Shown: one piece after another, positions 50,058 to 59,448 of the stretch
Layout: each line of letters begins with the position of its first letter
How positions within the stretch are numbered: the first letter of the stretch is position 1
DNA from: Telluria sp042683405
GTDB lineage: Bacteria > Pseudomonadota > Gammaproteobacteria > Burkholderiales > Burkholderiaceae_D
Assembly: GCF_042683405.1 (NCBI RefSeq)
Contig: NZ_JBHUJS010000001.1
Coordinates: 62,001-126,000, forward strand
DNA length: 64,000 nt
Reading direction: 5' to 3'
Notes under the pieces: generated by a model
The model's database searches: none
The model's input: only the letters and a program-made list of their open reading frames with translations
What the model was told of the DNA's origin: nothing
Program-made: the position numbers and the translations under genes

Positions 50058-51140
50058 TCATTCGGCGCGTTGCGCCCGGCTGAAGCTGTGCACCGCCTCG
50101 ACCATTGCGGTCACCGACTCGGGCGGCGTGAACTGGGAAATGCCATGTCCCAGATTGAACACATGGCCATGGTTCGCGGACGGCTTTCCATACGCGCCGA
50201 GCGAGCGCTCCACCTCGGCACGGATCTGGTCGGGGTTGGCGAACAGGATGGCCGGGTCCAGGTTGCCCTGCAACGCGACCTTGTCGCCCACCAGGGCGCG
50301 CGCACGGCCCAGGTTGACGGTCCAGTCGAGGCCCAGCGCGTCCGCGCCGATGCCGGCCGCTTCTTCCAGCCACAGGCCGCCACCCTTGGTGAACACGATG
50401 GCCGGGATGCGCACGCCGTCCTTCTCGCGCTGCAGCTGGCTGACCACCTGGCGCATGTACTCCAGCGAGAACTGCTGGTAGGCCCCGTCGGCCAGCGCGC
50501 CGCCCCAGGAATCGAAGATCATCACCGCCTGCGCGCCCGCGTCGATCTGCGCGTTGAGGTACTGCGCCACCGCCTGCGCGTTGGTGGACAGGATGTGGTG
50601 CATCAGGTCCGGGCGGTTGTACAGCATCTTCTTGATCGTGTGGAATTCGCGCGAGCCGCCGCCTTCCACCATGTAGCAGGCCAGCGTCCACGGGCTGCCG
50701 GAGAAGCCGATCAGCGGCACGCGGCCGTCGAGCGCGGTACGGATCTGGGTGACGGCCTTGAACACGTAGTCGAGCGATTCCATGTCGGGGGAACGCAGCG
50801 CCATCACTTCGGCTTCGGTGCGCAGTGGACGCTCGAATTTCGGGCCCTCGCCATCGGCAAAGTACAGTCCCAGGCCCATCGCATCGGGCACGGTCAGGAT
50901 GTCGGAAAACAGGATCGACGCGTCCAGCGGGTAGCGGTCGATCGGCTGCAGCGTCACCTCGGTCGCAAAGTCCGGATTCTTCGCCAGTCCCAGGAACGAG
51001 CCGGCGCGCGCGCGGGTGGCGCGGTACTCCGGCAGGTAGCGGCCGGCCTGGCGCATCAGCCACACCGGCGTGTACTCGGTCGGCTGGCGCATCAGCGCGC
51101 GCAGGAAGGTATCGTTCTTGAGCGGGGCGAATTGTGGCAT
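50058..51140 (-). CDS. hemE: Uroporphyrinogen decarboxylase
   Basis: 360 residues from MPQFAPLKNDTFLRALMRQ (the ATG at 51140; the TTG at 51149 is less likely). The conserved PVWLMRQAGRYLPEYR opens the fold and carries active-site residues; FSDILTVPDAMGLGL holds the key Asp; GFSGSPWTLACYMVEGGGSRE and DWTVNLGRARAL complete the signature. It makes coproporphyrinogen III in haem synthesis. The gene is divergent from the S9 peptidase and lies downstream of it only in position; hairpins at 50017-50057 may terminate it. Length is normal. Confidence 0.97.
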   Translation of the reverse strand: MPQFAPLKNDTFLRALMRQPTEYTPVWLMRQAGRYLPEYRATRARAGSFLGLAKNPDFATEVTLQPIDRYPLDASILFSDILTVPDAMGLGLYFADGEGPKFERPLRTEAEVMALRSPDMESLDYVFKAVTQIRTALDGRVPLIGFSGSPWTLACYMVEGGGSREFHTIKKMLYNRPDLMHHILSTNAQAVAQYLNAQIDAGAQAVMIFDSWGGALADGAYQQFSLEYMRQVVSQLQREKDGVRIPAIVFTKGGGLWLEEAAGIGADALGLDWTVNLGRARALVGDKVALQGNLDPAILFANPDQIRAEVERSLGAYGKPSANHGHVFNLGHGISQFTPPESVTAMVEAVHSFSRAQRAE

Positions 51141-51234
51141 GGATAACAATGAAGAGCTGGCGGAAAGGCCGTATTATCGCACCCCCCGCCCGAATGTTCT
51201 ATGATGCCGTACCTTCCACATGCACCCTGCTTCC

Positions 51235-53145
51235 ATGAACGCTCCCAAGCAGAAAGCCCCTTGCGGCACCTGGCCATCCCCGATCAGCGCAACCGTCGTG
51301 GCGCAGGGCAGCGTGCCCCTGTCGCAACTGGCCTGCGACGGCGCGGACGTGTTCTGGCTGGCCGGCCGGGCCAGCGAAGGCGGGCGCACGACGCTGGTGC
51401 GTCGCCACGGGGCCGCGCTGACTGAACTGACCCCGGCGCCGTTCAATGCGCGCAGCCGGGTGCACGAATACGGCGGCGGCTCCTACGTGGTCGCCGACGG
51501 TGTGGCCTGGTTCACCAATTTCGCCGACAACCGTGTCTACGTGAAGCGCGGCGCCGACGCGCCGGTCGCCCTCACCCGGCCCGGCACCCGGCGCTTTGCC
51601 GATTTCGCCTATGACGCGCGGCACGAGCGCCTGCTGGCCGTGTGCGAAGACCACGGCGGCAGCGGTTATCCGGTCAATACGCTGGTATCGATCGCGCGCG
51701 ACGGCAGCGTGCACACGCTGGCGGAAGGAAGCGACTTCTATTCCTCGCCGCGCATCTCGGCGGACGGCCGCTGGGTCGCCTGGCTGACGTGGGAGCTGCC
51801 GCGCATGCCATGGGAAGGCACCGAGCTGTGGCTGGCCGAAGTGCAGGACGACGGCGCGCTCGGCAGCCCGCGCAGGATCGCAGGCTCCGCGAACGAATCG
51901 GTGTGCCAGCCGGAGTGGTCGCCGCAAGGCGTGCTGCACTTCGTCTCGGACCGCAGCGGCTGGTGGAACCTGTACCGGCTGATCGACGACGAGGTGCAGC
52001 CGCTCTGCACGCGCGAGGCCGAATTCGCCGGACCGCACTGGGTCTTCGGCGCGTCGATGTACGGCTTCCTCGCCAGCGGCGAAATCATTTGCACATACAT
52101 CGAGGGCGGCGTGAGCCGGCTGGCGCGGCTGCCCTTCCCGGGCACGCTGGCGCCGGTCGCCACCCCGTACGAGGAAATCCGCGAACTGCGCGTGTGCGGG
52201 GAGGGCGTGGTCCTGCTCGGCGGGGCGCCGACCATTGCGCTTGAAGTCGCGCACATCGACCTCGACACCGGCGCGCGCAGCGTACTGGCCCGCTCGATCG
52301 AGGACCTGCCCGGCGAGGAGTGGCTGTCGGTCCCCGAGAGCATCACCTTCCCGACCGCTGGCGGCGCCAGCGCGCATGCCTTCTATTACCCTCCCCGCAG
52401 CGGCGACACCGAGCCGCTGGACAAGCCGCCGCTGATCGTCATCGGCCACGGCGGCCCGACCGGCATGGCGTCCAGCACGCTGAAGCTGGCGACGCAGTTC
52501 TGGACCAGCCGCGGCTTTGCGGTGCTCGACGTGAACTACCGCGGCAGCACCGGTTTCGGGCGCGCCTACCGCGACGCCCTCAAGGGCCAGTGGGGCGTGG
52601 TGGACGTGGAGGATTGCGTGGCGGGCGCGCGCTACCTGGCGCAGCAAGGGCGCGTCGACCCGGACCGCCTGATCATTCGCGGCTCGAGCGCCGGCGGCTA
52701 TACCGTCCTGAGCGCGCTCGCCTTCCATGACGTATTCAAGGCCGGCGCCGTGTACTACGGCGTATCCGACCTGGCCGGACTGGATGCCGACTCGCACAAG
52801 TTCGAATCGCGCTACAACGAATACCTGATCGCGCCCCAGCCGCGCGCGCAGGAGCTGTACCGCGAGCGCTCGCCGATCCACCACACCGCCCGCATCAGCA
52901 GCCCGACCATCTTCTTCCAGGGCCTGGACGACAAGGTCGTGCCGCCGCAGCAGTCCGAAACGATGGTCGCTGCGCTGCGCGCCAACAGTGTGCCGGTCGC
53001 CTACCTCACGCTGGAAGGCGAAGGGCATGGCTTCCGCAAGGCCGACAGCATTGTCGCCACCCTGGAAGCGGAGCTTGATTTCTACCTGCGCATCTTCGGC
53101 CTTGCCAGCGGCCCGCCGCCGTACCGCATCGACAACCTGGAATAG
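51235..53145 (+). CDS. S9 family serine peptidase (prolyl oligopeptidase/acylaminoacyl-peptidase type)
   Basis: 636 residues from MNAPKQKAPCGTW (an ATG at 51220 would add five). The N-terminal beta-propeller runs to about residue 370 (repeated YSSPRISADGRWVAW and PEWSPQGVLHFVSDRSGWWN blades). The C-terminal alpha/beta hydrolase has the nucleophile in IIRGSSAGGYTVL, Asp in QGLDDKVVPP and His in EGEGHGFRK. No signal peptide, so it acts in the cytosol on short peptides. The following SNF2 gene begins two bases after its stop, so they form an operon; the reason is not evident. Confidence 0.93.
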   Translation: MNAPKQKAPCGTWPSPISATVVAQGSVPLSQLACDGADVFWLAGRASEGGRTTLVRRHGAALTELTPAPFNARSRVHEYGGGSYVVADGVAWFTNFADNRVYVKRGADAPVALTRPGTRRFADFAYDARHERLLAVCEDHGGSGYPVNTLVSIARDGSVHTLAEGSDFYSSPRISADGRWVAWLTWELPRMPWEGTELWLAEVQDDGALGSPRRIAGSANESVCQPEWSPQGVLHFVSDRSGWWNLYRLIDDEVQPLCTREAEFAGPHWVFGASMYGFLASGEIICTYIEGGVSRLARLPFPGTLAPVATPYEEIRELRVCGEGVVLLGGAPTIALEVAHIDLDTGARSVLARSIEDLPGEEWLSVPESITFPTAGGASAHAFYYPPRSGDTEPLDKPPLIVIGHGGPTGMASSTLKLATQFWTSRGFAVLDVNYRGSTGFGRAYRDALKGQWGVVDVEDCVAGARYLAQQGRVDPDRLIIRGSSAGGYTVLSALAFHDVFKAGAVYYGVSDLAGLDADSHKFESRYNEYLIAPQPRAQELYRERSPIHHTARISSPTIFFQGLDDKVVPPQQSETMVAALRANSVPVAYLTLEGEGHGFRKADSIVATLEAELDFYLRIFGLASGPPPYRIDNLE

Positions 53146-53147
53146 GC

Positions 53148-56100
53148 ATGGCTGAGCATCACATCCTTGCGCTGCTGACGCTGGCGGGCGAGGCCATGGG
53201 CCGCCCGCGCATCCGCGAGCACCTGGCCCGCGCCGGGCTTACGGCGGAAGATGCCGACATCGAAGCCGAGCTGGAAGCGATGGTCGCATCCGGCGCGATC
53301 AGGGAAGTTGCCGGGCGCGGCTGGTCGGCCAGCCCCGATGCAGGGTGGGACGCGGTGGCGCATTGCACCCGCGAGGGCTCGCTGCCCAGGCTGGGCGCCG
53401 CCTACCTGCAGCTCGCATCCCTGCGCTCGACCTGGGACGGGCGCCTTGCGCTGCGCAGCTACCGCCAGGGAATCGCCCTGTTGCGCATCGCCCTGCTGGT
53501 GCACGACGATACCGAACAGGTCATGGCCACGCTGGCCGCCTGCCTCGACTGCCACGAAGCGAACTATGTGCATCCGTTCGTCGAAGCGCTCGGCCGTCCG
53601 TTCCGCGCCGACGTGTTCGCCCGCATCCATCCGCAGTTCCACGACCTGGTCCTGACCAGCATCCTGGACGACGCGCTGCACACGCCCGCGATCGTCGCCG
53701 ACGTGCGCAGCTTCGCCGAACACCTCATCGAGCGCGGCAATGCACCGGCGCACCTCCGCCTGGTCATGGCCGAACACATGCTGCTGTGCGGCCGCCTGGA
53801 AGACGCGCTCGCGCTGGTCGCCGACAACGGCGATGCCGAAGCCGCGGCCTACCGCAACGCCGTGACCCTGCTGCGCGGCGACGACGAGGCGGCGCTGGCC
53901 ATGTTCGCCGACCACCTGAAAGCATTGCGCCGCGAGACCGGCAAGCGCAAGGCCATCTTCCCCGGCCTGCCCGGCATCCTGTATGTGATGGCGCTGCTCA
54001 GGACAGGGCGGCCGGAAGACGCCAAGGCGGCCGGCGCGTACATCGACATCGCAGCCGGCGCGAAGAAGACGCGCGACGCCTCGTCCTTCGAACAGCTGCG
54101 CTACCTGCACGGCGTCAAGGCCGGCACCACCAGCGCCGAGGCATTCGCGTCGAGCCACTGGCCCTCCCCGCTGCAGCCGTTCTTCGTGCGCACCCTGGTG
54201 CAGCACTGGATCGGCACCCCCGACCTGCAAGCGAAACGCAACGAGATCGGCAAGATGCTCGCCCTGTCGCAGCAGGCGGGCTTCGACCTCATCACCGCGC
54301 AGCTGGCCTCCGTGCTGGGACGCCTGGGCGACCTGGACGCGGAACGGCTGGCGGTGGCGCTGCGCCAGCAGCACCGCTTCGGCGACATGGCGACCTGGAT
54401 CGAGCGCGAGGAAGCCTGGCAGCGCCAGCTCAACGCGCTGATGCAACTGCAGGCCGAGCCTGCGCCGGCCGCCGGGCGTGAATCGCGGCTGGTCTGGCTG
54501 GTGCGCTACGACGTCAACTACGGCGTCGCGCTGGAGGCGCGCGAACAGAAGCGCGATGCCAAGGGCGGCTGGAGCCGCGGCCGCGAACCGTCCATGGCGC
54601 GCCTGCTGCAGGGCCTCGATTGCATGACCGCGCAGGACCGGGCCGCAGCATCGATCCTGTCGTCCTCCCCGTACTACGACGGCTTCAGTGCGGCGGCCGG
54701 CAGGGCCATGGCCTCGCTCGTCGGGCATCCCTTCGTGTTCTGGGCCGGCGAGCAGGGCACGCGGGTGGACGTCGTGGCGGGCGCGCCGGAAGTCATGGTC
54801 CGGTCGTCCGGAAACGGCGTGGTGATCACGCTGTCCCCGCCCGTCAGCGACAAGACCGGCGCCGTGGTGGTCACGCGCGAAACGCCGTCCCGGCTGCGCG
54901 TCGTGACGATCGGCGACGAGCACCGCCGCATCGGCGCCATCATTGGCAACGGGCTGGAAGTGCCGCGCCACGCCGAGCAGCAGGTGCTGCGCGCGATCGG
55001 CGCGATCTCCTCAATCGTCACCGTGCAGTCGGACATCGGCAGCAGTGCGCAGGACATCGACACCATCGAGGCGGATCCGCGCATGCACGTGCACCTGGTG
55101 CCCTACCAGCAGGGCTTGCGCATGCAGGTGCTGGTGCGCCCGCTGCCGGGTGCCTCCTACTACGCGCCTGGCAGCGGCGCCGAGGTGGTGCTGGCCGACG
55201 TCAGCGGCGTGCGCACCCAGGCGCGGCGCGACCTGAACGCGGAAAAGGAAAACGAACGCCAGCTGGTGGCCGCCTGCAGCGCACTGGAAGCGGGCGAATT
55301 CGACCACGGGGAATGGCTGCTTGGCCAACCGCTCGCCTGCCTGGAACTGGTGGACCAGCTGCAGCAGCTCGATCCGGCGAAGGTGGTGACCGCCTGGCCG
55401 GAGGGCGAGCGGTTCCGCGTGTCGCGCCATGCGAGCAAGTCGACCGCACGCATTTCCGTCAAGCGCGACAAGGACTGGTTCGCGGTCGAGGGCGAGGTCG
55501 AAGTGGACGAAGGCCGGGTGCTCGACCTGCGCGCCCTGCTCGACGCGATCCGCGCCGGCAAGGGCCGCTTCATCCAGCTCGGCGAGAACGAGTTCGCCGC
55601 GCTGTCGAGCGAGCTGCACCGCCGCCTGATGGAACTGGCCGACTTTGGCCAGGAACACGGCAAGGGCGTGCGCATCCATCCGCTGGCCGCCTTCGCGCTG
55701 GACGGCCTGGGCGACAGCGCCAGCGTCAGGACGGACAAGCACTGGAAAGAGCACCTGGCGCGCATGCGCGCGGTCGACCAGTACGTGCCGGAGGTGCCCT
55801 CCACGCTGCAGGCCGAGCTGCGCGACTACCAGCGCGAGGGCTTCGAATGGCTGTCGCGGCTCGCGCACTGGGGCGTGGGCGCCTGCCTGGCCGACGACAT
55901 GGGCCTGGGAAAAACCGTGCAGGCACTGGCGCTGATCCTGCAGCGCGCGCCGGCCGGCCCGACGCTCGTGGTGGCGCCCACCTCGGTCGCGATGAACTGG
56001 GCCGCCGAAGCGGCGCGCTTTGCGCCGACGCTGAACGTGAAGCTGTTCGGAGAAGGCGACCGCGCCGCGCAGCTGAAGGACGCGCAGCCCTTCGACCTGG

Positions 56101-57224
56101 TGATCGCGAGCTACGGCCTGCTCCAGCTGGAAGCAGACAAGTTTGCCGGCAGGCGCTGGACCACGGTGGTGCTGGACGAAGCCCAGGCCATCAAGAACAG
56201 CCAGACCAAGCGCTCGCAAGCCGTGATGGCGCTGCAGGCCGACTTCCGCATGGTGGCGACCGGCACGCCGCTGGAGAACCACCTCGGTGAGCTGTGGAAC
56301 CTGTTCAACTTCATCAATCCCGGCCTGCTCGGCACGGCCGACCAGTTCCAGATGCGCTTTGCCGGTCCGATCGAAAAGGCGCAGGACAAGCGCGCCGCGG
56401 CAGGCGCCCGCGCACGGCTGCGCCGTCTGGTCGGCCCGTTCATCCTGCGCCGGACCAAGGCACAGGTGCTGTCGGAGCTGCCGGCCCGCACCGAGATCGT
56501 GCTGCCGGTCGAGCTGACCCAGGACGAGAAGGCGCTGTACGAATCGCTGCGCCGTGAAGCGCTCGAACGGATCGCGTCGGTCGATGCACCCGACAGCCAG
56601 AAGTCGATCCAGATCCTGGCCGAGATGATGCGGCTGCGGCGCGCCTGCTGCAACCCGGAGCTGGTCGCTCCCGGCGCCGGCATCCCGAGCAGCAAACTGA
56701 TCGTGTTCGCGCGATTGCTCGAAGAACTGCTGGAAAACCGCCACAAGGTGCTGGTGTTCAGCCAGTTCGTCGACCACCTGACCCTGATCCGCAAGCACCT
56801 CGACAAGATGGGCATCGCTTACCAGTACCTGGACGGCTCGACCCCGCAGCAGCAGCGCAAGGGCCGCGTCGACGCGTTCCAGGCAGGCGAGGGCGATGTC
56901 TTCCTGATCAGCCTGAAGGCGGGCGGGGTCGGCATCAACCTGACGGCGGCCGACTACGTGGTGCACATGGACCCGTGGTGGAATCCGGCGGTGGAAGACC
57001 AGGCCTCCGACCGCGCGCACCGCATGGGCCAGCAGCGTCCGGTGACGATCTACCGCCTGGTCGCGCGCGGCACCATCGAGGAAGGCATCGTCGACCTGCA
57101 CAAGCACAAGCGCGACCTGGCCGACAGCCTGCTGGCCGGCACCGACGCCGCCGCCCGCATGTCCCCGCGCGACATGCTCGACATGCTGCAGGAAGGCCTC
57201 GGCGACCGCCACCCCCGCCCCTAA
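53148..57224 (+). CDS. Very large SNF2-type helicase-related protein
   Basis: 1358 residues. The helicase core is C-terminal: Walker A DDMGLGKTVQAL near residue 920, motif Ia VVAPTSVAMNW, DEAQ box VVLDEAQAIKNSQTK near 1010, TGTPLENHLGELWNLF, and the second lobe with LVFSQFVDHLTLIRKHL, ISLKAGGVGINLTAADYVVHMDPWWNPAVEDQASDRAHRMGQ. The first 870 residues are helical and repeat-like (MAEHHILALLTLAGEAMGRPRIREHLARAG looks like a winged-helix start; then TPR-like stretches), followed by a beta-rich part (VISVKRDKDWFAVEGEVEVDEG), a region known from bacterial SNF2 proteins. A DNA or RNP translocase; partner unknown. Start is two bases after the peptidase stop. Confidence 0.9.
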   Translation: MAEHHILALLTLAGEAMGRPRIREHLARAGLTAEDADIEAELEAMVASGAIREVAGRGWSASPDAGWDAVAHCTREGSLPRLGAAYLQLASLRSTWDGRLALRSYRQGIALLRIALLVHDDTEQVMATLAACLDCHEANYVHPFVEALGRPFRADVFARIHPQFHDLVLTSILDDALHTPAIVADVRSFAEHLIERGNAPAHLRLVMAEHMLLCGRLEDALALVADNGDAEAAAYRNAVTLLRGDDEAALAMFADHLKALRRETGKRKAIFPGLPGILYVMALLRTGRPEDAKAAGAYIDIAAGAKKTRDASSFEQLRYLHGVKAGTTSAEAFASSHWPSPLQPFFVRTLVQHWIGTPDLQAKRNEIGKMLALSQQAGFDLITAQLASVLGRLGDLDAERLAVALRQQHRFGDMATWIEREEAWQRQLNALMQLQAEPAPAAGRESRLVWLVRYDVNYGVALEAREQKRDAKGGWSRGREPSMARLLQGLDCMTAQDRAAASILSSSPYYDGFSAAAGRAMASLVGHPFVFWAGEQGTRVDVVAGAPEVMVRSSGNGVVITLSPPVSDKTGAVVVTRETPSRLRVVTIGDEHRRIGAIIGNGLEVPRHAEQQVLRAIGAISSIVTVQSDIGSSAQDIDTIEADPRMHVHLVPYQQGLRMQVLVRPLPGASYYAPGSGAEVVLADVSGVRTQARRDLNAEKENERQLVAACSALEAGEFDHGEWLLGQPLACLELVDQLQQLDPAKVVTAWPEGERFRVSRHASKSTARISVKRDKDWFAVEGEVEVDEGRVLDLRALLDAIRAGKGRFIQLGENEFAALSSELHRRLMELADFGQEHGKGVRIHPLAAFALDGLGDSASVRTDKHWKEHLARMRAVDQYVPEVPSTLQAELRDYQREGFEWLSRLAHWGVGACLADDMGLGKTVQALALILQRAPAGPTLVVAPTSVAMNWAAEAARFAPTLNVKLFGEGDRAAQLKDAQPFDLVIASYGLLQLEADKFAGRRWTTVVLDEAQAIKNSQTKRSQAVMALQADFRMVATGTPLENHLGELWNLFNFINPGLLGTADQFQMRFAGPIEKAQDKRAAAGARARLRRLVGPFILRRTKAQVLSELPARTEIVLPVELTQDEKALYESLRREALERIASVDAPDSQKSIQILAEMMRLRRACCNPELVAPGAGIPSSKLIVFARLLEELLENRHKVLVFSQFVDHLTLIRKHLDKMGIAYQYLDGSTPQQQRKGRVDAFQAGEGDVFLISLKAGGVGINLTAADYVVHMDPWWNPAVEDQASDRAHRMGQQRPVTIYRLVARGTIEEGIVDLHKHKRDLADSLLAGTDAAARMSPRDMLDMLQEGLGDRHPRP

Positions 57225-57228
57225 TCCG

Positions 57229-57305
57229 AAAATGGGAACAGAAAATGGGGACAGACCCCATTTTTTGTGAAAAATGGGGTCTGTCCCCATTTTCTGTCCC
57301 GTTTT
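57229..57305. repeat. REPIN-like element, extended inverted pair
   Basis: The core copies are ACAGA orientation at 57243-57265 and TCTGT orientation at 57270-57293. Outer AAAATGGGAACAG and CTGTCCCGTTTT arms add a further inverted pair around them, so the whole is one large palindrome. It follows the SNF2 stop and precedes the DUF885 gene on the same strand. Confidence 0.9.
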
Positions 57306-57361
57306 CCGGCGCGGGCAATTGATGCTAATCTTGGTGCTTGCCCGAAACGAAGGACAACAGC

Positions 57362-59209
57362 ATGATGAAGACGAAGATCGCGCTGGCACTGATGCTGGCA
57401 GCGTTCGCGCTGACGCCGGCGGACGCCGCGCAGAAAAAGAAGAAAAAGGGACGCAGCGCCAAGCCGGCCCGCACCGTGCAGGCCAAGAAGGCACCGAAGA
57501 AAATTGTCGCTCCCGTCGCGGCGGCCGTGCCGCAGATACCGCGCGCCGACCGCGCATTCGACGCGGCCACCATCCAGTTCCTCAACGCGCTGTGGCGCAT
57601 CGAACCGGCCAGCGCGATCGCGGCCGGTAAATACGATACCGCCGCGACCCTGCAGGTGCCGAACGAGGCTAGCCGCGTCGCGCGCCTCGAGTTCATCGCC
57701 GAATGGCTGGAACGATTCGGCAAAATGAAGCCGCAGGAGATGTCGACGCGCCAGCGCACCGACCACGCGCTGCTGGTGAACAAGCTCGAATCGGACCGCT
57801 GGTACCTGCAAACATTCAAGCCCTGGCAGTGGAATCCGGCCATGTACAGCGTGGCCGGCCCGATCGACTACATCCTGAATACCGAATACGCAGCCAAGCC
57901 GCAGCGCCTGCGCACGCTGCTGCGCCGGATCGCCAATGTGCCGGCCTACTACAAGGCGGCGCAGGAGAACATCACCAACCCGACCCACGAGCACACCCGC
58001 CTCGCGATCCGCCAGGCGCCGGGCAACCTGGCGGTGCTGGACGAAGTCGAGAAGGCCATGCAGGAGTCGGTGCTGTCGGAAACCGAGAAAAGGCTCTTCA
58101 AGCAGCGCCTGGACGCCGCGCGCGCCGCGGTGCGCGAGTACGTGGCCTTCCTGGAGGCGCTGGACCAGCGCCAGCTCGCGGCCGGCAGCGCGCGCCCGTT
58201 CCGGATCGGCAAGGCGCTGTACGAGCAGAAGTTCGCCCTCGACATCCAGTCGGCCAGCAGCGCCGAGCAGACCTATCACAAGGCGCTCGCCGCGCGCGAC
58301 GAGATCCTCACGCGCATGGACAGCCTGTCCGAAGAGCTGTGGCCAAAGGTCATGCAGGGCGCAAAGAAACCGGCGGACCGCTACCAGAAGATCGGCATGG
58401 TGATCGACCGGCTGTCGTCCAACCATGTGCGGCGCGAGGACTTCATCGCCGAGATCCGGCGCCAGATCCCGCAGCTGCAGGAGTTCGTCAATTCGCGCAA
58501 CCTGCTCACGCTCGATCCGTCCAAACCGCTGGAAGTGCGCGAGACGCCGATGTACCAGCGCGGCGTGGCCGGCGCCAGCATCGACGCGCCCGGCCCCTAC
58601 CGTCCGCAGGACCGCACCTTCTACAACGTCACGCCGCTGGACGACCTGACGCCGGAGCAGGCCGAAAGCACGCTGCGCGAGTACAACCACTGGATGCTGC
58701 AGGTGCTGAACATCCACGAGGCGATCCCCGGCCACTACGCGCAGCTGATGTATGCGAACCGCTCCCCGTCGATCGTCAAGTCGCTGTTCGGGAACGGCGC
58801 GATGGTGGAAGGCTGGGCCGTGTACGGCGAGCGCATGATGATGGAAGCGGGTTACGGCGACGCGACGCCGGAGATGTGGCTGATGTATTCGAAGTGGATC
58901 CTGCGCACCGTCACCAACACCATCCTCGACTACAGCGTGCACGTGCTTGGCATGACCGAGCCGCAGGCGATGGACCTGCTGCAGCGCCAGGCCTTCCAGA
59001 CCCGCAGCCAGGCCACTGAGAAGTGGCACCGGGTGCAGGTGAGCTCCGTGCAGCTGACCAGCTACTTCAGCGGCTACAGCGAGATCATGGAACTGCGCGA
59101 GCAGCGCAAGCGGGCGCTGGGCGACCGCTTCAACCTGAAGGAATTCCACGAGCAGCTGCTCAGTTACGGCAGCGCCCCCGTGAAGATGGTCGCCGAGCTG
59201 ATGCAATAG
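57362..59209 (+). CDS. DUF885 family exported protein
   Basis: 615 residues with a signal peptide (MMKTKIALALMLAAFALTPADA) followed by a Lys-rich linker (QKKKKKGRSAKPARTVQAKKAPKK). The DUF885 domain starts near residue 70 (AATIQFLNALWRIEPASAIAAG) and carries the zinc-protease-like HEAIPGH motif (LNIHEAIPGHYAQLMYAN near 455), then GWAVYGERMMMEAGYG. The family is thought to be zinc peptidase-like, but the substrate is unknown. AAGGA eight bases before the ATG at 57362 fixes the start; the longer frame from a TTG at 57338 is rejected. Alone between a REPIN-like element and the 36-bp hairpin. Confidence 0.88.
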   Translation: MMKTKIALALMLAAFALTPADAAQKKKKKGRSAKPARTVQAKKAPKKIVAPVAAAVPQIPRADRAFDAATIQFLNALWRIEPASAIAAGKYDTAATLQVPNEASRVARLEFIAEWLERFGKMKPQEMSTRQRTDHALLVNKLESDRWYLQTFKPWQWNPAMYSVAGPIDYILNTEYAAKPQRLRTLLRRIANVPAYYKAAQENITNPTHEHTRLAIRQAPGNLAVLDEVEKAMQESVLSETEKRLFKQRLDAARAAVREYVAFLEALDQRQLAAGSARPFRIGKALYEQKFALDIQSASSAEQTYHKALAARDEILTRMDSLSEELWPKVMQGAKKPADRYQKIGMVIDRLSSNHVRREDFIAEIRRQIPQLQEFVNSRNLLTLDPSKPLEVRETPMYQRGVAGASIDAPGPYRPQDRTFYNVTPLDDLTPEQAESTLREYNHWMLQVLNIHEAIPGHYAQLMYANRSPSIVKSLFGNGAMVEGWAVYGERMMMEAGYGDATPEMWLMYSKWILRTVTNTILDYSVHVLGMTEPQAMDLLQRQAFQTRSQATEKWHRVQVSSVQLTSYFSGYSEIMELREQRKRALGDRFNLKEFHEQLLSYGSAPVKMVAELMQ

Positions 59210-59232
59210 GGTCGGGAAGTGCGACTGTCGGA

Positions 59233-59268
59233 TTGGCGGAATCGGTCATGAAACAGGCGATTCCGCCA
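59233..59268. repeat. 36-bp hairpin repeat, copy 2
   Basis: GGCGGAATCG and CGATTCCGCC pair around the loop containing CATGAAACA. It is the second copy of the element at 655-690. Confidence 0.75.
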
Positions 59269-59412
59269 CGGGCAGGAGGCAGCCGGCAGTCCCTTGACAT
59301 CGACGAATCGTGGACTACACTGGAGACATCCCGCAAGGGAACCAAGTCCTTCACTTAATACTGAAGGCATCGCCTCTCGAACCAAATCAGCAACTTGGTT
59401 TCGACCGGCTCT

Positions 59413-59437
59413 CAAGGGGCGCTTCGTGCGCCCCTTG
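59413..59437. other. Strong hairpin after tatC
   Basis: CAAGGGGCGC and GCGCCCCTTG (10 bp, loop TTCGT), 12 bases past the tatC stop at 59449. No T run on either strand, so intrinsic termination is only possible, not shown. Confidence 0.55.
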
Positions 59438-59448
59438 TCACGTCTGGG

